This document shows positions 43,458-54,448 of a stretch of DNA of 64,000 nt, in pieces. A model generated the notes under the pieces. The model made no database searches. It was not told where the DNA came from and saw only the letters and a list, made by a program, of their open reading frames with translations. The position numbers and the translations under genes are program-made. Positions within the stretch are counted from its first letter, which is position 1. The number at the start of each line of letters is the position of its first letter. The stretch comes from JAIBJN01 sp963802795 (GTDB lineage: Bacteria > Actinomycetota > Thermoleophilia > Gaiellales > Gaiellaceae): NCBI GenBank assembly GCA_963802795.1, contig CAWDJV010000005.1, positions 248,001-312,000 of the forward strand, written 5' to 3'.

Positions 43458-43530
43458 AGCCGACGCTCGGACTCGAACCGAGGACCCCTTCATTACGAGT
43501 GAAGTGCTCTACCAGCTGAGCTACGTCGGC
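43458..43530 (-). tRNA. tRNA-Thr (anticodon CGT)
   Basis: Read on the minus strand: acceptor GCCGACG pairs with CGTCGGC, D-arm AGCTCAGCTGGTAGAGC, anticodon arm CTTCA-CTCGTAA-TGAAG with anticodon CGT, T-arm CTCGG-TTCGAGT-CCGAG, discriminator T. The CCA end is not encoded. 73 nt, all arms pair. Confidence 0.95.
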
Positions 43531-43579
43531 GAGGCTTGGGAGCCGCGTTCGAGTATAGCTCCGGTCGCGGGAGGCCCCC

Positions 43580-43981
43580 TCAGCCGTGCTGTTCCCGCTC
43601 GGCTTCCTCGGCCTCGGCCTTCGTCCGGTGAACCGTGCCGTCGGGATGCTCGGGCGGCGAGTAGAGCGAGTAGAGCTTCAGCTCGCCGTCTCCCGTGTTG
43701 ACGACGTTGTGCCAGACGCCAGCCGGGATGATGATCGCCCAATCACCCTCGACCTCGTGGGCCTCGTCGACCTGCTCTTCGGTCGTACCGAGCTCGACCC
43801 TGGCCGTTCCCTGCTCGATGCGGAGGAACTGGTCGATTCCGCCGTGGGCCTCGCGGCCGATGTCCTCTCCGGGCGCAAGTCGCATCACCGTCAGCTGCGT
43901 GTGCTCGCCCGTGAAGAGCGCTGTCCGGAACGTGTCGTTCTCGAGCGTGGCCCTCTCGATGTCGCCTACCCAAGCGAGCAT
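43580..43981 (-). CDS. Cupin-domain protein
   Basis: 133 residues, ATG 43981. Both cupin motifs are present: the first as GEDIGREAHGGIDQFLRIEQ with GTARVELG, the second as WAIIIPAGVWHNVVNTGDGE. LKLYSLYSPPEHPDGTVHRT is a frequent ending of a widespread small cupin family. Metal ligands would be His and Glu in motif 1 and His in PAGVWHN. Substrate unknown; cytosolic. Confidence 0.9.
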   Translation of the reverse strand: MLAWVGDIERATLENDTFRTALFTGEHTQLTVMRLAPGEDIGREAHGGIDQFLRIEQGTARVELGTTEEQVDEAHEVEGDWAIIIPAGVWHNVVNTGDGELKLYSLYSPPEHPDGTVHRTKAEAEEAEREQHG

Positions 43982-44040
43982 GTGCGTCCTCTCGGTGAGT
44001 GCATTGCAGCCTACCTCTGCGCCGCCGGTAGCCTGGGGGC

Positions 44041-44340
44041 GTGGCCGACAAACCGCTCCTCTTCGGCGAAAGCCTCGGATCGGGCGAGCAGCCTCTGCCC
44101 GAGCTTCTGGCGGATGTACAGCGGAACCTCCGGGGACTCGCAGAGCAGTACGGTGACGCGCCCGCGGCCGGCGAGCGGTTCGAGATCCTCGACGAGGCCC
44201 TCGACGAGTTGGACGGAGCGCTCGAGCGCGTTCGCGACGCGCGGGTGAAGCTGGCGCGGATCGAGGTTCGGCTGGCGACCGCCTACGAACGCGCGGTCGC
44301 GCGGATGCGAGAGGCCGACCGCGAAGCGGACAGCGCCTAG
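44041..44340 (+). CDS. Small coiled-coil protein, unknown function
   Basis: 99 residues, GTG start. After PELLADVQRNLRGLAEQYGD comes an almost continuous charged helix (EILDEALDELDGALERVRDA, RVKLARIEVRLATAYERAVA) of heptad character. No known domain. Its stop codon overlaps that of the convergent PSP1 gene. Confidence 0.7.
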   Translation: MADKPLLFGESLGSGEQPLPELLADVQRNLRGLAEQYGDAPAAGERFEILDEALDELDGALERVRDARVKLARIEVRLATAYERAVARMREADREADSA

Positions 44341-45143
44341 CTACCCGTCGCCTCGCGGCACTCGTCGATCGGCACGTCGAGGTCTTTGGTTCCGTCCTCG
44401 AGCTCGACGGTGCACGCGTCTTCCAGCACCTTGTAGCCGGTCACCATCCCGGCGCCGTGAGGTGTCGTGACGCGACGCCCGACACGCGGCGCGCGGTCGC
44501 GGAAGCTCTTGTAGAGAGGATGCTCGAAGGCGAGGCAGCAGCGGAGCCGCCCGCAGAGCCCGGTGATGCGACCGGAGGCCATCGGAAGATCCTGGTCCTT
44601 GGCCATGCGCAGCGTGATCGGCTGCTCGTGCGTCGGGAACCGACGCGAGCACTGCATCCCGCCGCAGAGCCCGTGGTCTCCGCAGAGTCGCGCGCACTCG
44701 CGCGGCCCCACCGAGCGCAGCTCGACGCGGCGGTGCAAACGGTCGCGGAGCGCAGCCTGGAGGCCGGACGCGTTCGGCCGTTCGGCCGCCTCGTAGGAGA
44801 AGACGATCCGCGAGCCGTCGAAGACGAGCTCGGCCGCGACGGGCTTCAGCGTGATCCCCTGCTCGCGAACGACCTCGCGAAAGACCCGTAGCGCGCGCCG
44901 GGCTTCCTCGCGGTTGACCTCGGCCGTCTCCTTGTCGACGTCGGTGGCGCGGCGGACAACGCTCTTGAGAGGGACGCCGGGCTTTTCGTCGAGCTCGTGG
45001 TTCGCCTTGACGACCCGCCCGAGCTCGGGACCGCGGGCCGTGTTGCAGATGACGTGCTCGTTCCAGACGAGCTCGAGGCCGCCGGGATCGAAGGAGTAGA
45101 CCTTCCCGCCGGGGGAGAACACGACTCCGACAGCGACCGTCAT
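44337..45143 (-). CDS. PSP1-domain protein, RicT/YaaT-like
   Basis: 268 residues. FDPGGLELVWNEHVICNTAR and GPELGRVVKANHEL start the PSP1 domain. RIVFSYEAAERPNASGLQAA leads to the cysteine clusters RECARLCGDHGLCGGMQCSR and GLCGRLRCCLAFEH, which bind iron-sulphur clusters in B. subtilis RicT. RicT works in RNA maturation with RicA and RicF there; a similar role here is inference. It overlaps holB by 4 bp and so belongs to the tmk-holB-PSP1 operon, an order known from many Gram-positives. Confidence 0.92.
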   Translation of the reverse strand: MTVAVGVVFSPGGKVYSFDPGGLELVWNEHVICNTARGPELGRVVKANHELDEKPGVPLKSVVRRATDVDKETAEVNREEARRALRVFREVVREQGITLKPVAAELVFDGSRIVFSYEAAERPNASGLQAALRDRLHRRVELRSVGPRECARLCGDHGLCGGMQCSRRFPTHEQPITLRMAKDQDLPMASGRITGLCGRLRCCLAFEHPLYKSFRDRAPRVGRRVTTPHGAGMVTGYKVLEDACTVELEDGTKDLDVPIDECREATGS

Positions 45144-46207
45144 GACTGAAGTGTGCCTCCCAGCTCCCGCCGAAGGCGTACGAACAGCGCCTCCAGGGCG
45201 AGGCCCGGTTGCACATTGAACTCGAACGAGCGCCAGACGTCGCGCACCGTGGCGGCGGCCCGCGCGGCCGCCGGCCCCCGTTCTGGGACGCTGTCGGCGG
45301 CCAGGTCAGCCTGCCGGTCCGAGTTGAGCACGGCGTTCTCGGCGCCGGCGGCCACGACCATGACGTCGCGGTACCAGCCCGAGAGCAGGTCGAGCGCGTC
45401 GAGGATCTCTTCACGCTCGGCTCCGCGGCCGGCGCGGCGGGTGCGCTGCTCGGTCTCGCGTGCGGTCTCGTCGGGAGGAGCGTCCTTCTCGGCGGCTGCC
45501 CGCGCTCTCGCTGCCCGCTCCTGCGCGAACCCGGTCACTCGACGCGAGGCGGCTCCCGCGTCGAAGCCCGAGTCGAGGTACACCGAGCGCGCCAGTTCGA
45601 TCAAGCCCGTCCGCCGTTCACCCGCGTCGGCGTCGACGAGCCGCTCGGCGCGGTCGAGGCGGCCGGCGGCCACCCGGGCGAGCGCGTCCAGAGGCTCGCC
45701 CGCAACCCCGCGTGCCGAGAGGAACGCCTTGATCGCCCGCTGCGAGAGCCGCCTGAACGGCACGTGCTGGCACCGCGAGAGGATCGTCGGCGGGAGCAGG
45801 CCGAGCTCGTCCGCCACGAGGACGATGACGGCGTACGGCGGCGGCTCTTCGAGGTCCTTCAGGAGCGCGTCTGCGGCATCCTCGTTCAGGAGGTGCGCGC
45901 CGAGAACGACGTAGACGCGCCGGCCCGCCTCGAACGGGCGCATGTGGAGATCGCGGCGAAGGTCGCGGATCGGATCGATCCGGATCTGGTCGCCGAGCGG
46001 CTCGAGAACGTAGAGGTCCGGATGGACGCCCCTCGCGACACGGCGGGGATCGCCCAGGAGCTCGCCGGCGAACGCGAGCGCCGCGCGTCGCTTCCCGACC
46101 CCGCGCGGCCCGTGGAAGAGGTACGCGTGCGCGGGCCCGTCGGCGAGCGCGGCCGTGAGGAGGCGCTTCGCCTCGTGCTGTTCAGGAAAGGTCTCGAACG
46201 CTTCCAT
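45140..46207 (-). CDS. holB: DNA polymerase III delta-prime subunit
   Basis: 355 residues. FETFPEQHEAKRLLTAALAD and AYLFHGPRGVGKRRAALAFA (P-loop GPRGVGKR), RVYVVLGAHLLNEDAADALL (Walker B replaced, as usual for delta-prime), LLKDLEEPPPYAVIVLVADE, PTILSRCQHVPFRRLSQRAI with the SRC motif. The zinc-finger cysteines of some homologues are absent. It is a stator of the clamp-loader complex. Overlaps tmk by 26 bp. Confidence 0.93.
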   Translation of the reverse strand: MEAFETFPEQHEAKRLLTAALADGPAHAYLFHGPRGVGKRRAALAFAGELLGDPRRVARGVHPDLYVLEPLGDQIRIDPIRDLRRDLHMRPFEAGRRVYVVLGAHLLNEDAADALLKDLEEPPPYAVIVLVADELGLLPPTILSRCQHVPFRRLSQRAIKAFLSARGVAGEPLDALARVAAGRLDRAERLVDADAGERRTGLIELARSVYLDSGFDAGAASRRVTGFAQERAARARAAAEKDAPPDETARETEQRTRRAGRGAEREEILDALDLLSGWYRDVMVVAAGAENAVLNSDRQADLAADSVPERGPAAARAAATVRDVWRSFEFNVQPGLALEALFVRLRRELGGTLQS

Positions 46208-46778
46208 GGACTATGCCGGCAATATCTTCTTCGCTCAGCGTGCCGTCGACCAGCGTGACCCGCTGCGCGAACATCTTCGCGACCTCGCGGTAGGCACGGT
46301 CGACCTCCTCGGCGAAGCCCGTCCCTTCGCGCTCGATGCGGTCCGGCTCCTCGCGGCGGCGCGCGGCCGCCTCGCCGGGCGGAACGAGGATCAGGAACGT
46401 CCGGTCGGGCAGGAGCCCGCTCGTGGCGAGGAGGTTCAGCTCGAGCACGCGCTCGACCCCGAGGCCGCGGGCGAGGCCCTGGTACGCCAGCGAGGAGTCC
46501 AGGTACCGGTCGGCGACGACGTCGGCACCACGCGCGAGGGCCGGCTGGATCACCTCGTCGACGAGCTGCGCGCGCGCCGCGGCGAAGAGAGCCGCTTCAG
46601 TCCAGGGCGCCACGTCCTTCCCGTGGAGCAGAAGTCCCCGGATCTCCTCACCGAGCGGGGTGCCGCCCGGTTCCCGGGTGAGGACGACCTCGCGACCGTC
46701 GTCCCGGAGCCGCTCCGCGAGGAGCCGCGCCTGGGTCGATTTCCCTGAGCCGTCGACACCCTCGAACGTCACGAACAT
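46182..46778 (-). CDS. tmk: Thymidylate kinase
   Basis: 198 residues. P-loop FVTFEGVDGSGKSTQARLLA, LTREPGGTPLGEEIRGLLLH (DR/REPGG motif), ADVVADRYLDSSLAYQGLAR and the lid region VPPGEAAARRREEPDRIERE. Phosphorylates dTMP to dTDP for DNA synthesis. First gene of the operon with holB and PSP1, divergent from the epimerase gene 23 bp away. Confidence 0.96.
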   Translation of the reverse strand: MFVTFEGVDGSGKSTQARLLAERLRDDGREVVLTREPGGTPLGEEIRGLLLHGKDVAPWTEAALFAAARAQLVDEVIQPALARGADVVADRYLDSSLAYQGLARGLGVERVLELNLLATSGLLPDRTFLILVPPGEAAARRREEPDRIEREGTGFAEEVDRAYREVAKMFAQRVTLVDGTLSEEDIAGIVHGSVRDLS

Positions 46779-46801
46779 GCGAGCGCCGTAGGATACGCCC
46801 G

Positions 46802-47734
46802 GTGCGGGCCATCGTCACAGGAGGGGCGGGCTTCATCGGCTCGCACGTGGTCGACGCCCTCGTGGCCCGCGGCGACGAGGTGGTCGTCGTCGACAACCTT
46901 TCCAGCGGGAAGCGCGAGAACGTCAACGACGGCGCCGAGCTCGTCGTCGCTGACATCCGCGAGGCGACGGCGGTTCGGGAGGCGTTCGAGCGGGTCGCGC
47001 CCGAGGCGTGCCTGCATCTGGCGGCCCAGGCGGACGTCCGCGTGTCGGTGACGCGGCCCGACTTCGACGCCGAGGTGAACGTGCTCGGCACCGTCCACCT
47101 CCTCGAGGCGGCCCGCGAGGGTGGGGCGCGCATGATCTTCGCCTCGACCGGGGGCGCGATCTACGGCGAGTGCGCCGAGCCCGCCCGCGAGAGCGCCACG
47201 CTCGAGCCCCTCTCTCCATACGCCGTCTCGAAGCTTTCCGGCGAGGAGTATCTCGCCATGTACAACCGGCTCCACGGGAGCACGCACACCGTGCTTCGCT
47301 TCGGCAACGTCTACGGCCCGCGGCAGGATCCGCACGGGGAGGCAGGCGTCGTCGCAATCTTCTTCGGCCTCCTCGCGCAGGGGAAGGCACCGCACATCTT
47401 CGGCGACGGCACACAGGAGCGCGACTACGTCTACGTCGCCGACGTCGCGGAGGCCACGCTCGCGGCGCTCGACCGGCCGCCGGGCATCTTCAACGTCGGC
47501 ACGGGCGTCGCCACGTCCGTGCTCGAGCTCTTCGAGGTCAGCCGGACGGTGTCCGGAGTGGATGTCGAACCGGTCTTCGACCCGGCGCGGCTCGGAGAGC
47601 TGCAGCGGAGCGTGCTGGACCCGGGCCACGCCGAGCAGGAGCTCGGCTTCCGCGCCGCCACATCCTTCCGGGACGGGCTCGCGGCCACCTGGGAGTCGAT
47701 CCGAGAAGGAGAGGCGGGCGACGGGGCGAACTAG
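46802..47734 (+). CDS. NAD-dependent sugar-nucleotide epimerase (UDP-glucose 4-epimerase type)
   Basis: 310 residues, GTG start. Rossmann motif AIVTGGAGFIGSHVVDALVA, VVVDNLSSGKRENV, ACLHLAAQADVRVSVTRPDF, catalytic STGGAIYGECAEPAR with Tyr-x3-Lys in LSPYAVSKLSGEEYL, and RFGNVYGPRQDPHGEAGVVA. Inverts a hydroxyl of a UDP- or other NDP-sugar for surface polysaccharide or galactose use; the exact sugar is not clear, so galE is not assigned. Followed 8 bp later by a LytR_C protein gene, consistent with a cell-envelope role. Confidence 0.92.
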   Translation: MRAIVTGGAGFIGSHVVDALVARGDEVVVVDNLSSGKRENVNDGAELVVADIREATAVREAFERVAPEACLHLAAQADVRVSVTRPDFDAEVNVLGTVHLLEAAREGGARMIFASTGGAIYGECAEPARESATLEPLSPYAVSKLSGEEYLAMYNRLHGSTHTVLRFGNVYGPRQDPHGEAGVVAIFFGLLAQGKAPHIFGDGTQERDYVYVADVAEATLAALDRPPGIFNVGTGVATSVLELFEVSRTVSGVDVEPVFDPARLGELQRSVLDPGHAEQELGFRAATSFRDGLAATWESIREGEAGDGAN

Positions 47735-47742
47735 TCCGCCCC

Positions 47743-48270
47743 GTGGATCACCTTTCCGAGCTCCGCGCCCAACAGCCCTGGCGCTCCGCCGCGTTTATCG
47801 CAGCCGCGGTGGCCACCGTGGAGCTCGCAATCCTGCTTGTCGTGGGGATCTACTTCTTCGGCAAGTTCTTCGCGGACGAGGTGGACAAGGCAAGCGACCC
47901 CGTCACCGTCGTGCGGGCGGCGGCCGAGCGGGGAGGGAGCGGCGCGACGGGCCAAACCGGAGGCGCCAAGGCGGAGAAGCCGATCCTCAAGCGCGAACGG
48001 ACCTCGGTGCTCGTCCTGAACGGGAACGGCATCACCGGGGCGGCCTCGGCCGCCGCCGAAGCCGTTCGGGCCCGCCGCTATGTGATCGCGGGCACCGGTG
48101 ACGCACCGCGGACGGACTTCCCGCGCTCGATCATCATGTATCGGCCGGGGTTCGTACGGGAAGCGCGGCGCCTCGCCCGTGAGGTCGCCGTCCGCCGCGT
48201 GACGCCGCTCGACGGGCTCCGCATCCGGGAGCTCCAGGGCGCCCACGTCGCTCTCATCGTCGGCCGCTAG
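47743..48270 (+). CDS. Membrane-anchored LytR C-terminal-domain protein
   Basis: 175 residues, GTG 47743. One TM near 17-40 (AFIAAAVATVELAILLVVGI), an Ala/Gly linker, and the LytR_C domain: TSVLVLNGNGITGAASAAAE, then DFPRSIIMYRPGFVREARRL and GLRIRELQGAHVALIVG. The NGNGxxGxA start and the terminal V-x-L-I-V-G are characteristic. Predicted extracytoplasmic; LytR_C domains occur in wall-linked proteins but are catalytically silent alone. Confidence 0.9.
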   Translation: MDHLSELRAQQPWRSAAFIAAAVATVELAILLVVGIYFFGKFFADEVDKASDPVTVVRAAAERGGSGATGQTGGAKAEKPILKRERTSVLVLNGNGITGAASAAAEAVRARRYVIAGTGDAPRTDFPRSIIMYRPGFVREARRLAREVAVRRVTPLDGLRIRELQGAHVALIVGR

Positions 48271-48293
48271 GTCGGCGGAGCTAGATTTAGCGC

Positions 48294-49328
48294 GTGGCCG
48301 ACACCCTGTTGACGCGCGCCTGCAAGCGCGAGCACGTGGAGCGCACGCCGGTCTGGTTCATGCGCCAGGCCGGCCGCTCGCTGCCGGAGTACCGGGAGAT
48401 CCGGAAGCGTCACGACCTCTTCGAGGTCTGCCGCCGGCCCGAGCTCTGCGCGGAGGTGACGCTTCAACCCGTGCGGCGGCTCGGTGTCGACGCAGCAGTC
48501 ATGTTCGCGGACATCATGCTTCCGGTCATCGGCATGGGAGTCGACGTCGAGCTCGTCGAGAACGTCGGCCCGGTGATCGCAAACCCGATCAGAGGCAACT
48601 CGGACGTCGAGGCGCTGCGGGTCCCGGATCCCGAGGAAGCCGTCCCGTTCGTTCTCGAGGCCGTGCGGCTCGTCCGCGAGGAGCTCGAGCCCGAACGAGC
48701 GGTCATCGGCTTCGCCGGCGGGCCCTTCACCGTCGCCGGGTACCTGATCGAGGGGCAGCCGACGCGTGCCTTCGTGCGCACGAAGGCGTGCATGTACGGC
48801 GCGCCCGATGTCTGGCACGCCCTCATGGACAAGCTCGCGGACACGTTCGCCGCGTACCTGAATGCGAAGGTGCGAGCCGGCGCCGACGTGATCCAGCTCT
48901 TCGATTCGTGGGTCGGCGTGCTCTCGGTCGAGGACTACCGCGAGTTCGTGGCTCCGTACTCGGCGCGCATCTTCGGCACTCTCGACGTGCCGACCATCCA
49001 CTTCGGCACCGGCACGACCCATCTCCTCCGCGACATGAAAGCCGTCGGGGGAAGCGTCATCGGGCTCGACTGGCGCGTGCCCATCGAGCGAGCTTGGGAT
49101 TACATCGGCTCAGGACGTGGGGTGCAGGGAAATCTCGATCCGAGCCTCCTTCTCGGGCCCTGGGAGCGCACGGAGCAAGGTGCAGGGCGGATTCTCGACG
49201 CGGTGGCCGGCCGGCGGGGACACGTCTTCAACCTCGGCCACGGCGTGCTTCCGGAGACCGATCCGACCGACCTCCGCCGGCTCGTCGAGTTCGTCCACGA
49301 GCGCACCAACGTCGCGGTTACGGCGTGA
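48294..49328 (+). CDS. hemE: Uroporphyrinogen III decarboxylase
   Basis: 344 residues, GTG start. Signature 1 RTPVWFMRQAGRSLPEYREI near the N-terminus, AAVMFADIMLPVIGMGVDVE with the catalytic Asp, GFAGGPFTVAGYLIEGQPTR, DVIQLFDSWVGVLSVEDYRE, IHFGTGTTHLLRDM, and C-terminal VFNLGHGVLPETDPTDLRRL. Removes four acetate carboxyls from uroporphyrinogen III to give coproporphyrinogen III. 105 bp upstream of hemH, same strand: a haem operon. Confidence 0.97.
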   Translation: MADTLLTRACKREHVERTPVWFMRQAGRSLPEYREIRKRHDLFEVCRRPELCAEVTLQPVRRLGVDAAVMFADIMLPVIGMGVDVELVENVGPVIANPIRGNSDVEALRVPDPEEAVPFVLEAVRLVREELEPERAVIGFAGGPFTVAGYLIEGQPTRAFVRTKACMYGAPDVWHALMDKLADTFAAYLNAKVRAGADVIQLFDSWVGVLSVEDYREFVAPYSARIFGTLDVPTIHFGTGTTHLLRDMKAVGGSVIGLDWRVPIERAWDYIGSGRGVQGNLDPSLLLGPWERTEQGAGRILDAVAGRRGHVFNLGHGVLPETDPTDLRRLVEFVHERTNVAVTA

Positions 49329-49433
49329 GACGGGCTCCGTTGATAGGGATACGCCCATCCCACCTCCCGCTTCGAGCGTACCGCGGAAATCCGCGCGCGT
49401 GGCGCGCGCGCTGAGTCGAAAGCGGCCCGACCT

Positions 49434-50330
49434 GTGACGAGCGACGCGCGGAGTGCGGTCATCCTGATGGCGTACGGGAGCCCGGAGCGGCCGGAGGACA
49501 TCGCGCCGTACCTCACCGACATCCGCGGCGGACGGCCCGTGCGGCCGGAGGCGGTCGAGGAGCTCAGCGAGCGCTATCGGCGCATCGGCGGGCGATCGCC
49601 GCTCAACGAGATCACCGAAAGACAGCGTGCCGCCCTCGAGCGTGCCGGCGGCTTGCCCGTGTACGTCGGCATGAGGCACTGGAGCCCCCGGATCCTCGAT
49701 GCGGTCGAGGCAGCGCTCGCCGACGGGGCCGAGCGGGTCGTCGGGCTCGTTCTGGCGCCGCACTACTCGGGTATCTCGATCGGCGGCTACCGGGAGCGAC
49801 TCGAGCAGGCGCTCGACGGGCGGGCCGAGCTCGACTTCGTCGAGAGCTGGCATGACGACGAGGCGTTCGTGTCCGTGCTCGCGGACCGCGTCCGCGGCAC
49901 CGACGCCCACGTGGTCTTCACAGCGCACAGCCTCCCGGCGCGCATCCTCGCCGACGGCGATCCCTATCGCGACCAGCTGCTCGAGACGTCGCGCCTCGTC
50001 GCCGAGCGGGCCGCGGTCGAGAATTGGTCGTTCGCCTTCCAGAGCGAGAGCGCGACCGGCGAACCATGGCTGGGCCCCGACATCCTCGTCGAGCTCGACG
50101 TGCTGCGCGCCCGCGGCGTCGGCAAGGTGCTCGTCGCGCCGGTCGGCTTCGTCTCCGACCACCTGGAGATCCTCTGGGACATCGACATCGCGGCACGGCA
50201 GCGAGCCGCCGAGCTCGGTCTCGAGCTCGACCGGATCGAGTCGCTGAACGACGACCCGGCCTTCGTCCAGGCGCTCGTGGAAGTCGTGGAGAAGGCCTCT
50301 CGCGCCGAAGGACGAATCGAGTCGCGATGA
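49434..50330 (+). CDS. hemH: Ferrochelatase (likely coproporphyrin type)
   Basis: 298 residues, GTG start. VILMAYGSPERPEDIAPYLT, ELSERYRRIGGRSPLNEITE, GMRHWSPRILDAVEAALADG, the catalytic histidine in VVFTAHSLPARIL and acidic residue in GFVSDHLEILWDIDIAARQR. No C-terminal Fe-S cysteines. Inserts ferrous iron into a porphyrin; actinobacteria use coproporphyrin III, so cpfC would be the pathway-based name. Its stop overlaps the next start (ATGA). Confidence 0.95.
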   Translation: MTSDARSAVILMAYGSPERPEDIAPYLTDIRGGRPVRPEAVEELSERYRRIGGRSPLNEITERQRAALERAGGLPVYVGMRHWSPRILDAVEAALADGAERVVGLVLAPHYSGISIGGYRERLEQALDGRAELDFVESWHDDEAFVSVLADRVRGTDAHVVFTAHSLPARILADGDPYRDQLLETSRLVAERAAVENWSFAFQSESATGEPWLGPDILVELDVLRARGVGKVLVAPVGFVSDHLEILWDIDIAARQRAAELGLELDRIESLNDDPAFVQALVEVVEKASRAEGRIESR

Positions 50331-50596
50331 GCACGCGTAGCTGCCCGGACTGGCCCGCGCTTCTCGAGGTCGCACCCGATCTCCACTTCAAGCACTACAC
50401 GCTCGGGGAGGCGCGGCTCCCGACCGAGGTGATAGTCAACATCCCCGACATCCCTCTCGAGGCCGTCGCGATCTGCGCCGACCTCGAGCACAACGTCTAC
50501 AACCCGAGCCACACGGATCCGCGCGTCGCCGCCGCGCTCCAGGAGACGTACTGGTACCCGCTCTCCGAGTGGGTCCAGCGCAGCCCGCGGCCTTAG
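50327..50596 (+). CDS. Small conserved protein translationally coupled to hemH
   Basis: 89 residues; ATG 50327 overlaps the hemH stop by 4 bp. DLHFKHYTLGEARLPTEVIV and PLEAVAICADLEHNVYNPSH are compact and charged, with no signal peptide, TM or known domain. It has a Cys (ICADLEHN) and several His (HFKHY, EHN, SHT) that could bind metal or haem, but that is speculation from composition. Confidence 0.75.
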   Translation: MSTRSCPDWPALLEVAPDLHFKHYTLGEARLPTEVIVNIPDIPLEAVAICADLEHNVYNPSHTDPRVAAALQETYWYPLSEWVQRSPRP

Positions 50597-50605
50597 AATT
50601 CAGGC

Positions 50606-50836
50606 GTGGGCAAGGGCTACGCAGAGGGTCCTGCGGCCGAGGAGCGCTACGAGGCGCTCGAGCGCGCCGAGCGTGACAACGGCCTGGAGGACGTGGTCGA
50701 GCGGCCGGCCGTCTACGGCTCCACCGAGGACGAGCCTGAGCGCCACTTCCTCGGCTGGGTCGGCGAGGTCGACCCCGACGAGCTCTTCGCCGCGGGCAAG
50801 GCCTGGGGGATCACGGTCCGCCGGCGCGCCCAGTAG
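50606..50836 (+). CDS. Small acidic protein, unknown function
   Basis: 76 residues, GTG start, 9 bp after the previous gene. Reads MGKGYAEGPAAEERYEALER then VVERPAVYGSTEDEPERHFL and GKAWGITVRRRA. Its last 124 bp overlap, antisense, the end of the methyltransferase gene. Either this gene or the methyltransferase tail may be shorter than drawn. Confidence 0.55.
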   Translation: MGKGYAEGPAAEERYEALERAERDNGLEDVVERPAVYGSTEDEPERHFLGWVGEVDPDELFAAGKAWGITVRRRAQ

Positions 50837-51585
50837 ACGTCGGTCCGGTACGGAAGCTCGACCTCCGAGCGACCCCGAGTGTCCGGGTTACGTGCGAGGA
50901 GCTCCCGGACGCGTCCGAGGACGTCCTGACGCTCCTGCTCGGGAAGCGCGGCGACGAAGCTGACCGAGGCGACACGGGCCAGCACGGCCTCGGGCGGGAG
51001 CCGGTGTACGTGCCGGAAGGAGATGTGTTCGAGCGGCTCGAAGAGGGCGGTCCCCTCGAACGCGTCGCGCCAGGCGCCGCCGAGGTAGCGCGGGGCGGCG
51101 CCGCGGTACGGCTCCATGATCTCGGTGAGCCCGGCCACCCAGGGCGCCGATTCGTCGCGCACGTTCCAGACGAGCCCGAGGCGACCTGGCGGCCGGAGGA
51201 CTCGGTGGATCTCCGCCAGAGCCCGGGCTCCCGCAAACCAGTGGAAGGCCTGGCCGACGGCCACGGCGTCCACGGAGCCGTCGGGTAGAGGGATCTGCTC
51301 GGCCGTGCCTGCAAGGGCCGTTACCCCTGGAAGGCGCTGCCCGAGCGCGGCGCGCATCTGCTCCACGGGCTCGACGGCGACGACCTCCGCCCCGGTCTCC
51401 ACGAGGTGCCGCGTCAGCTTCCCGGTTCCCGCGGCCAGGTCGAGCACGACTCGGCCGCCCTCGAGGCCGAGCTCCACGGCCAGGCGCCCGACCGCGTCCT
51501 CCGGGTAGCCTGGGCGCCCGCGTTCGTAGGCATCCGCGGCCCGCGAGTAGCCGCGGGCGGCCGACTCGTGGATCCTCTGGCCCAC
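50713..51585 (-). CDS. Class I SAM-dependent methyltransferase (Ubie/COQ5-like)
   Basis: 290 residues, GTG 51585. RIHESAARGYSRAADAYERG, motif I RVVLDLAAGTGKLTRHLVET, AEVVAVEPVEQMRAALGQRL, DGSVDAVAVGQAFHWFAGAR and RALAEIHRVLRPPGRLGLVW. The natural family end is near ELPYRTDVYWARRR (about 50825). The last 35 residues to 50713 are an unconserved read-through, antisense to the 76-residue gene. Substrate unknown. Confidence 0.88.
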   Translation of the reverse strand: MGQRIHESAARGYSRAADAYERGRPGYPEDAVGRLAVELGLEGGRVVLDLAAGTGKLTRHLVETGAEVVAVEPVEQMRAALGQRLPGVTALAGTAEQIPLPDGSVDAVAVGQAFHWFAGARALAEIHRVLRPPGRLGLVWNVRDESAPWVAGLTEIMEPYRGAAPRYLGGAWRDAFEGTALFEPLEHISFRHVHRLPPEAVLARVASVSFVAALPEQERQDVLGRVRELLARNPDTRGRSEVELPYRTDVYWARRRTVIPQALPAAKSSSGSTSPTQPRKWRSGSSSVEP

Positions 51586-51598
51586 TGCGAAGGGACGC

Positions 51599-54386
<2,788 letters not shown>

Positions 54387-54448
54387 TCGTGGCTCCTCCC
54401 GCTCACCCGGATCTTAGGCAGAGGGACTCGGTGACGGTCGCGTCCGCC

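Larger units (their letters stand above)
40459..43530. mobile_element. Candidate 3.0-kb integrated cassette bounded by tRNA-Thr and a copy of its 3' half
   Basis: The complete tRNA-Thr(CGT) lies at 43458-43530 on the minus strand. Exactly 3000 bp to its left, in the same orientation, 41 bp of its 3' half recur at 40459-40499, the pattern left when an element integrates into a tRNA 3' end. The segment holds the BTAD-propeller gene and RPDDRA gene C and no integrase. It may be a remnant, or a non-autonomous element; alternatively the copy is just a decayed second tRNA gene. Confidence 0.4.
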
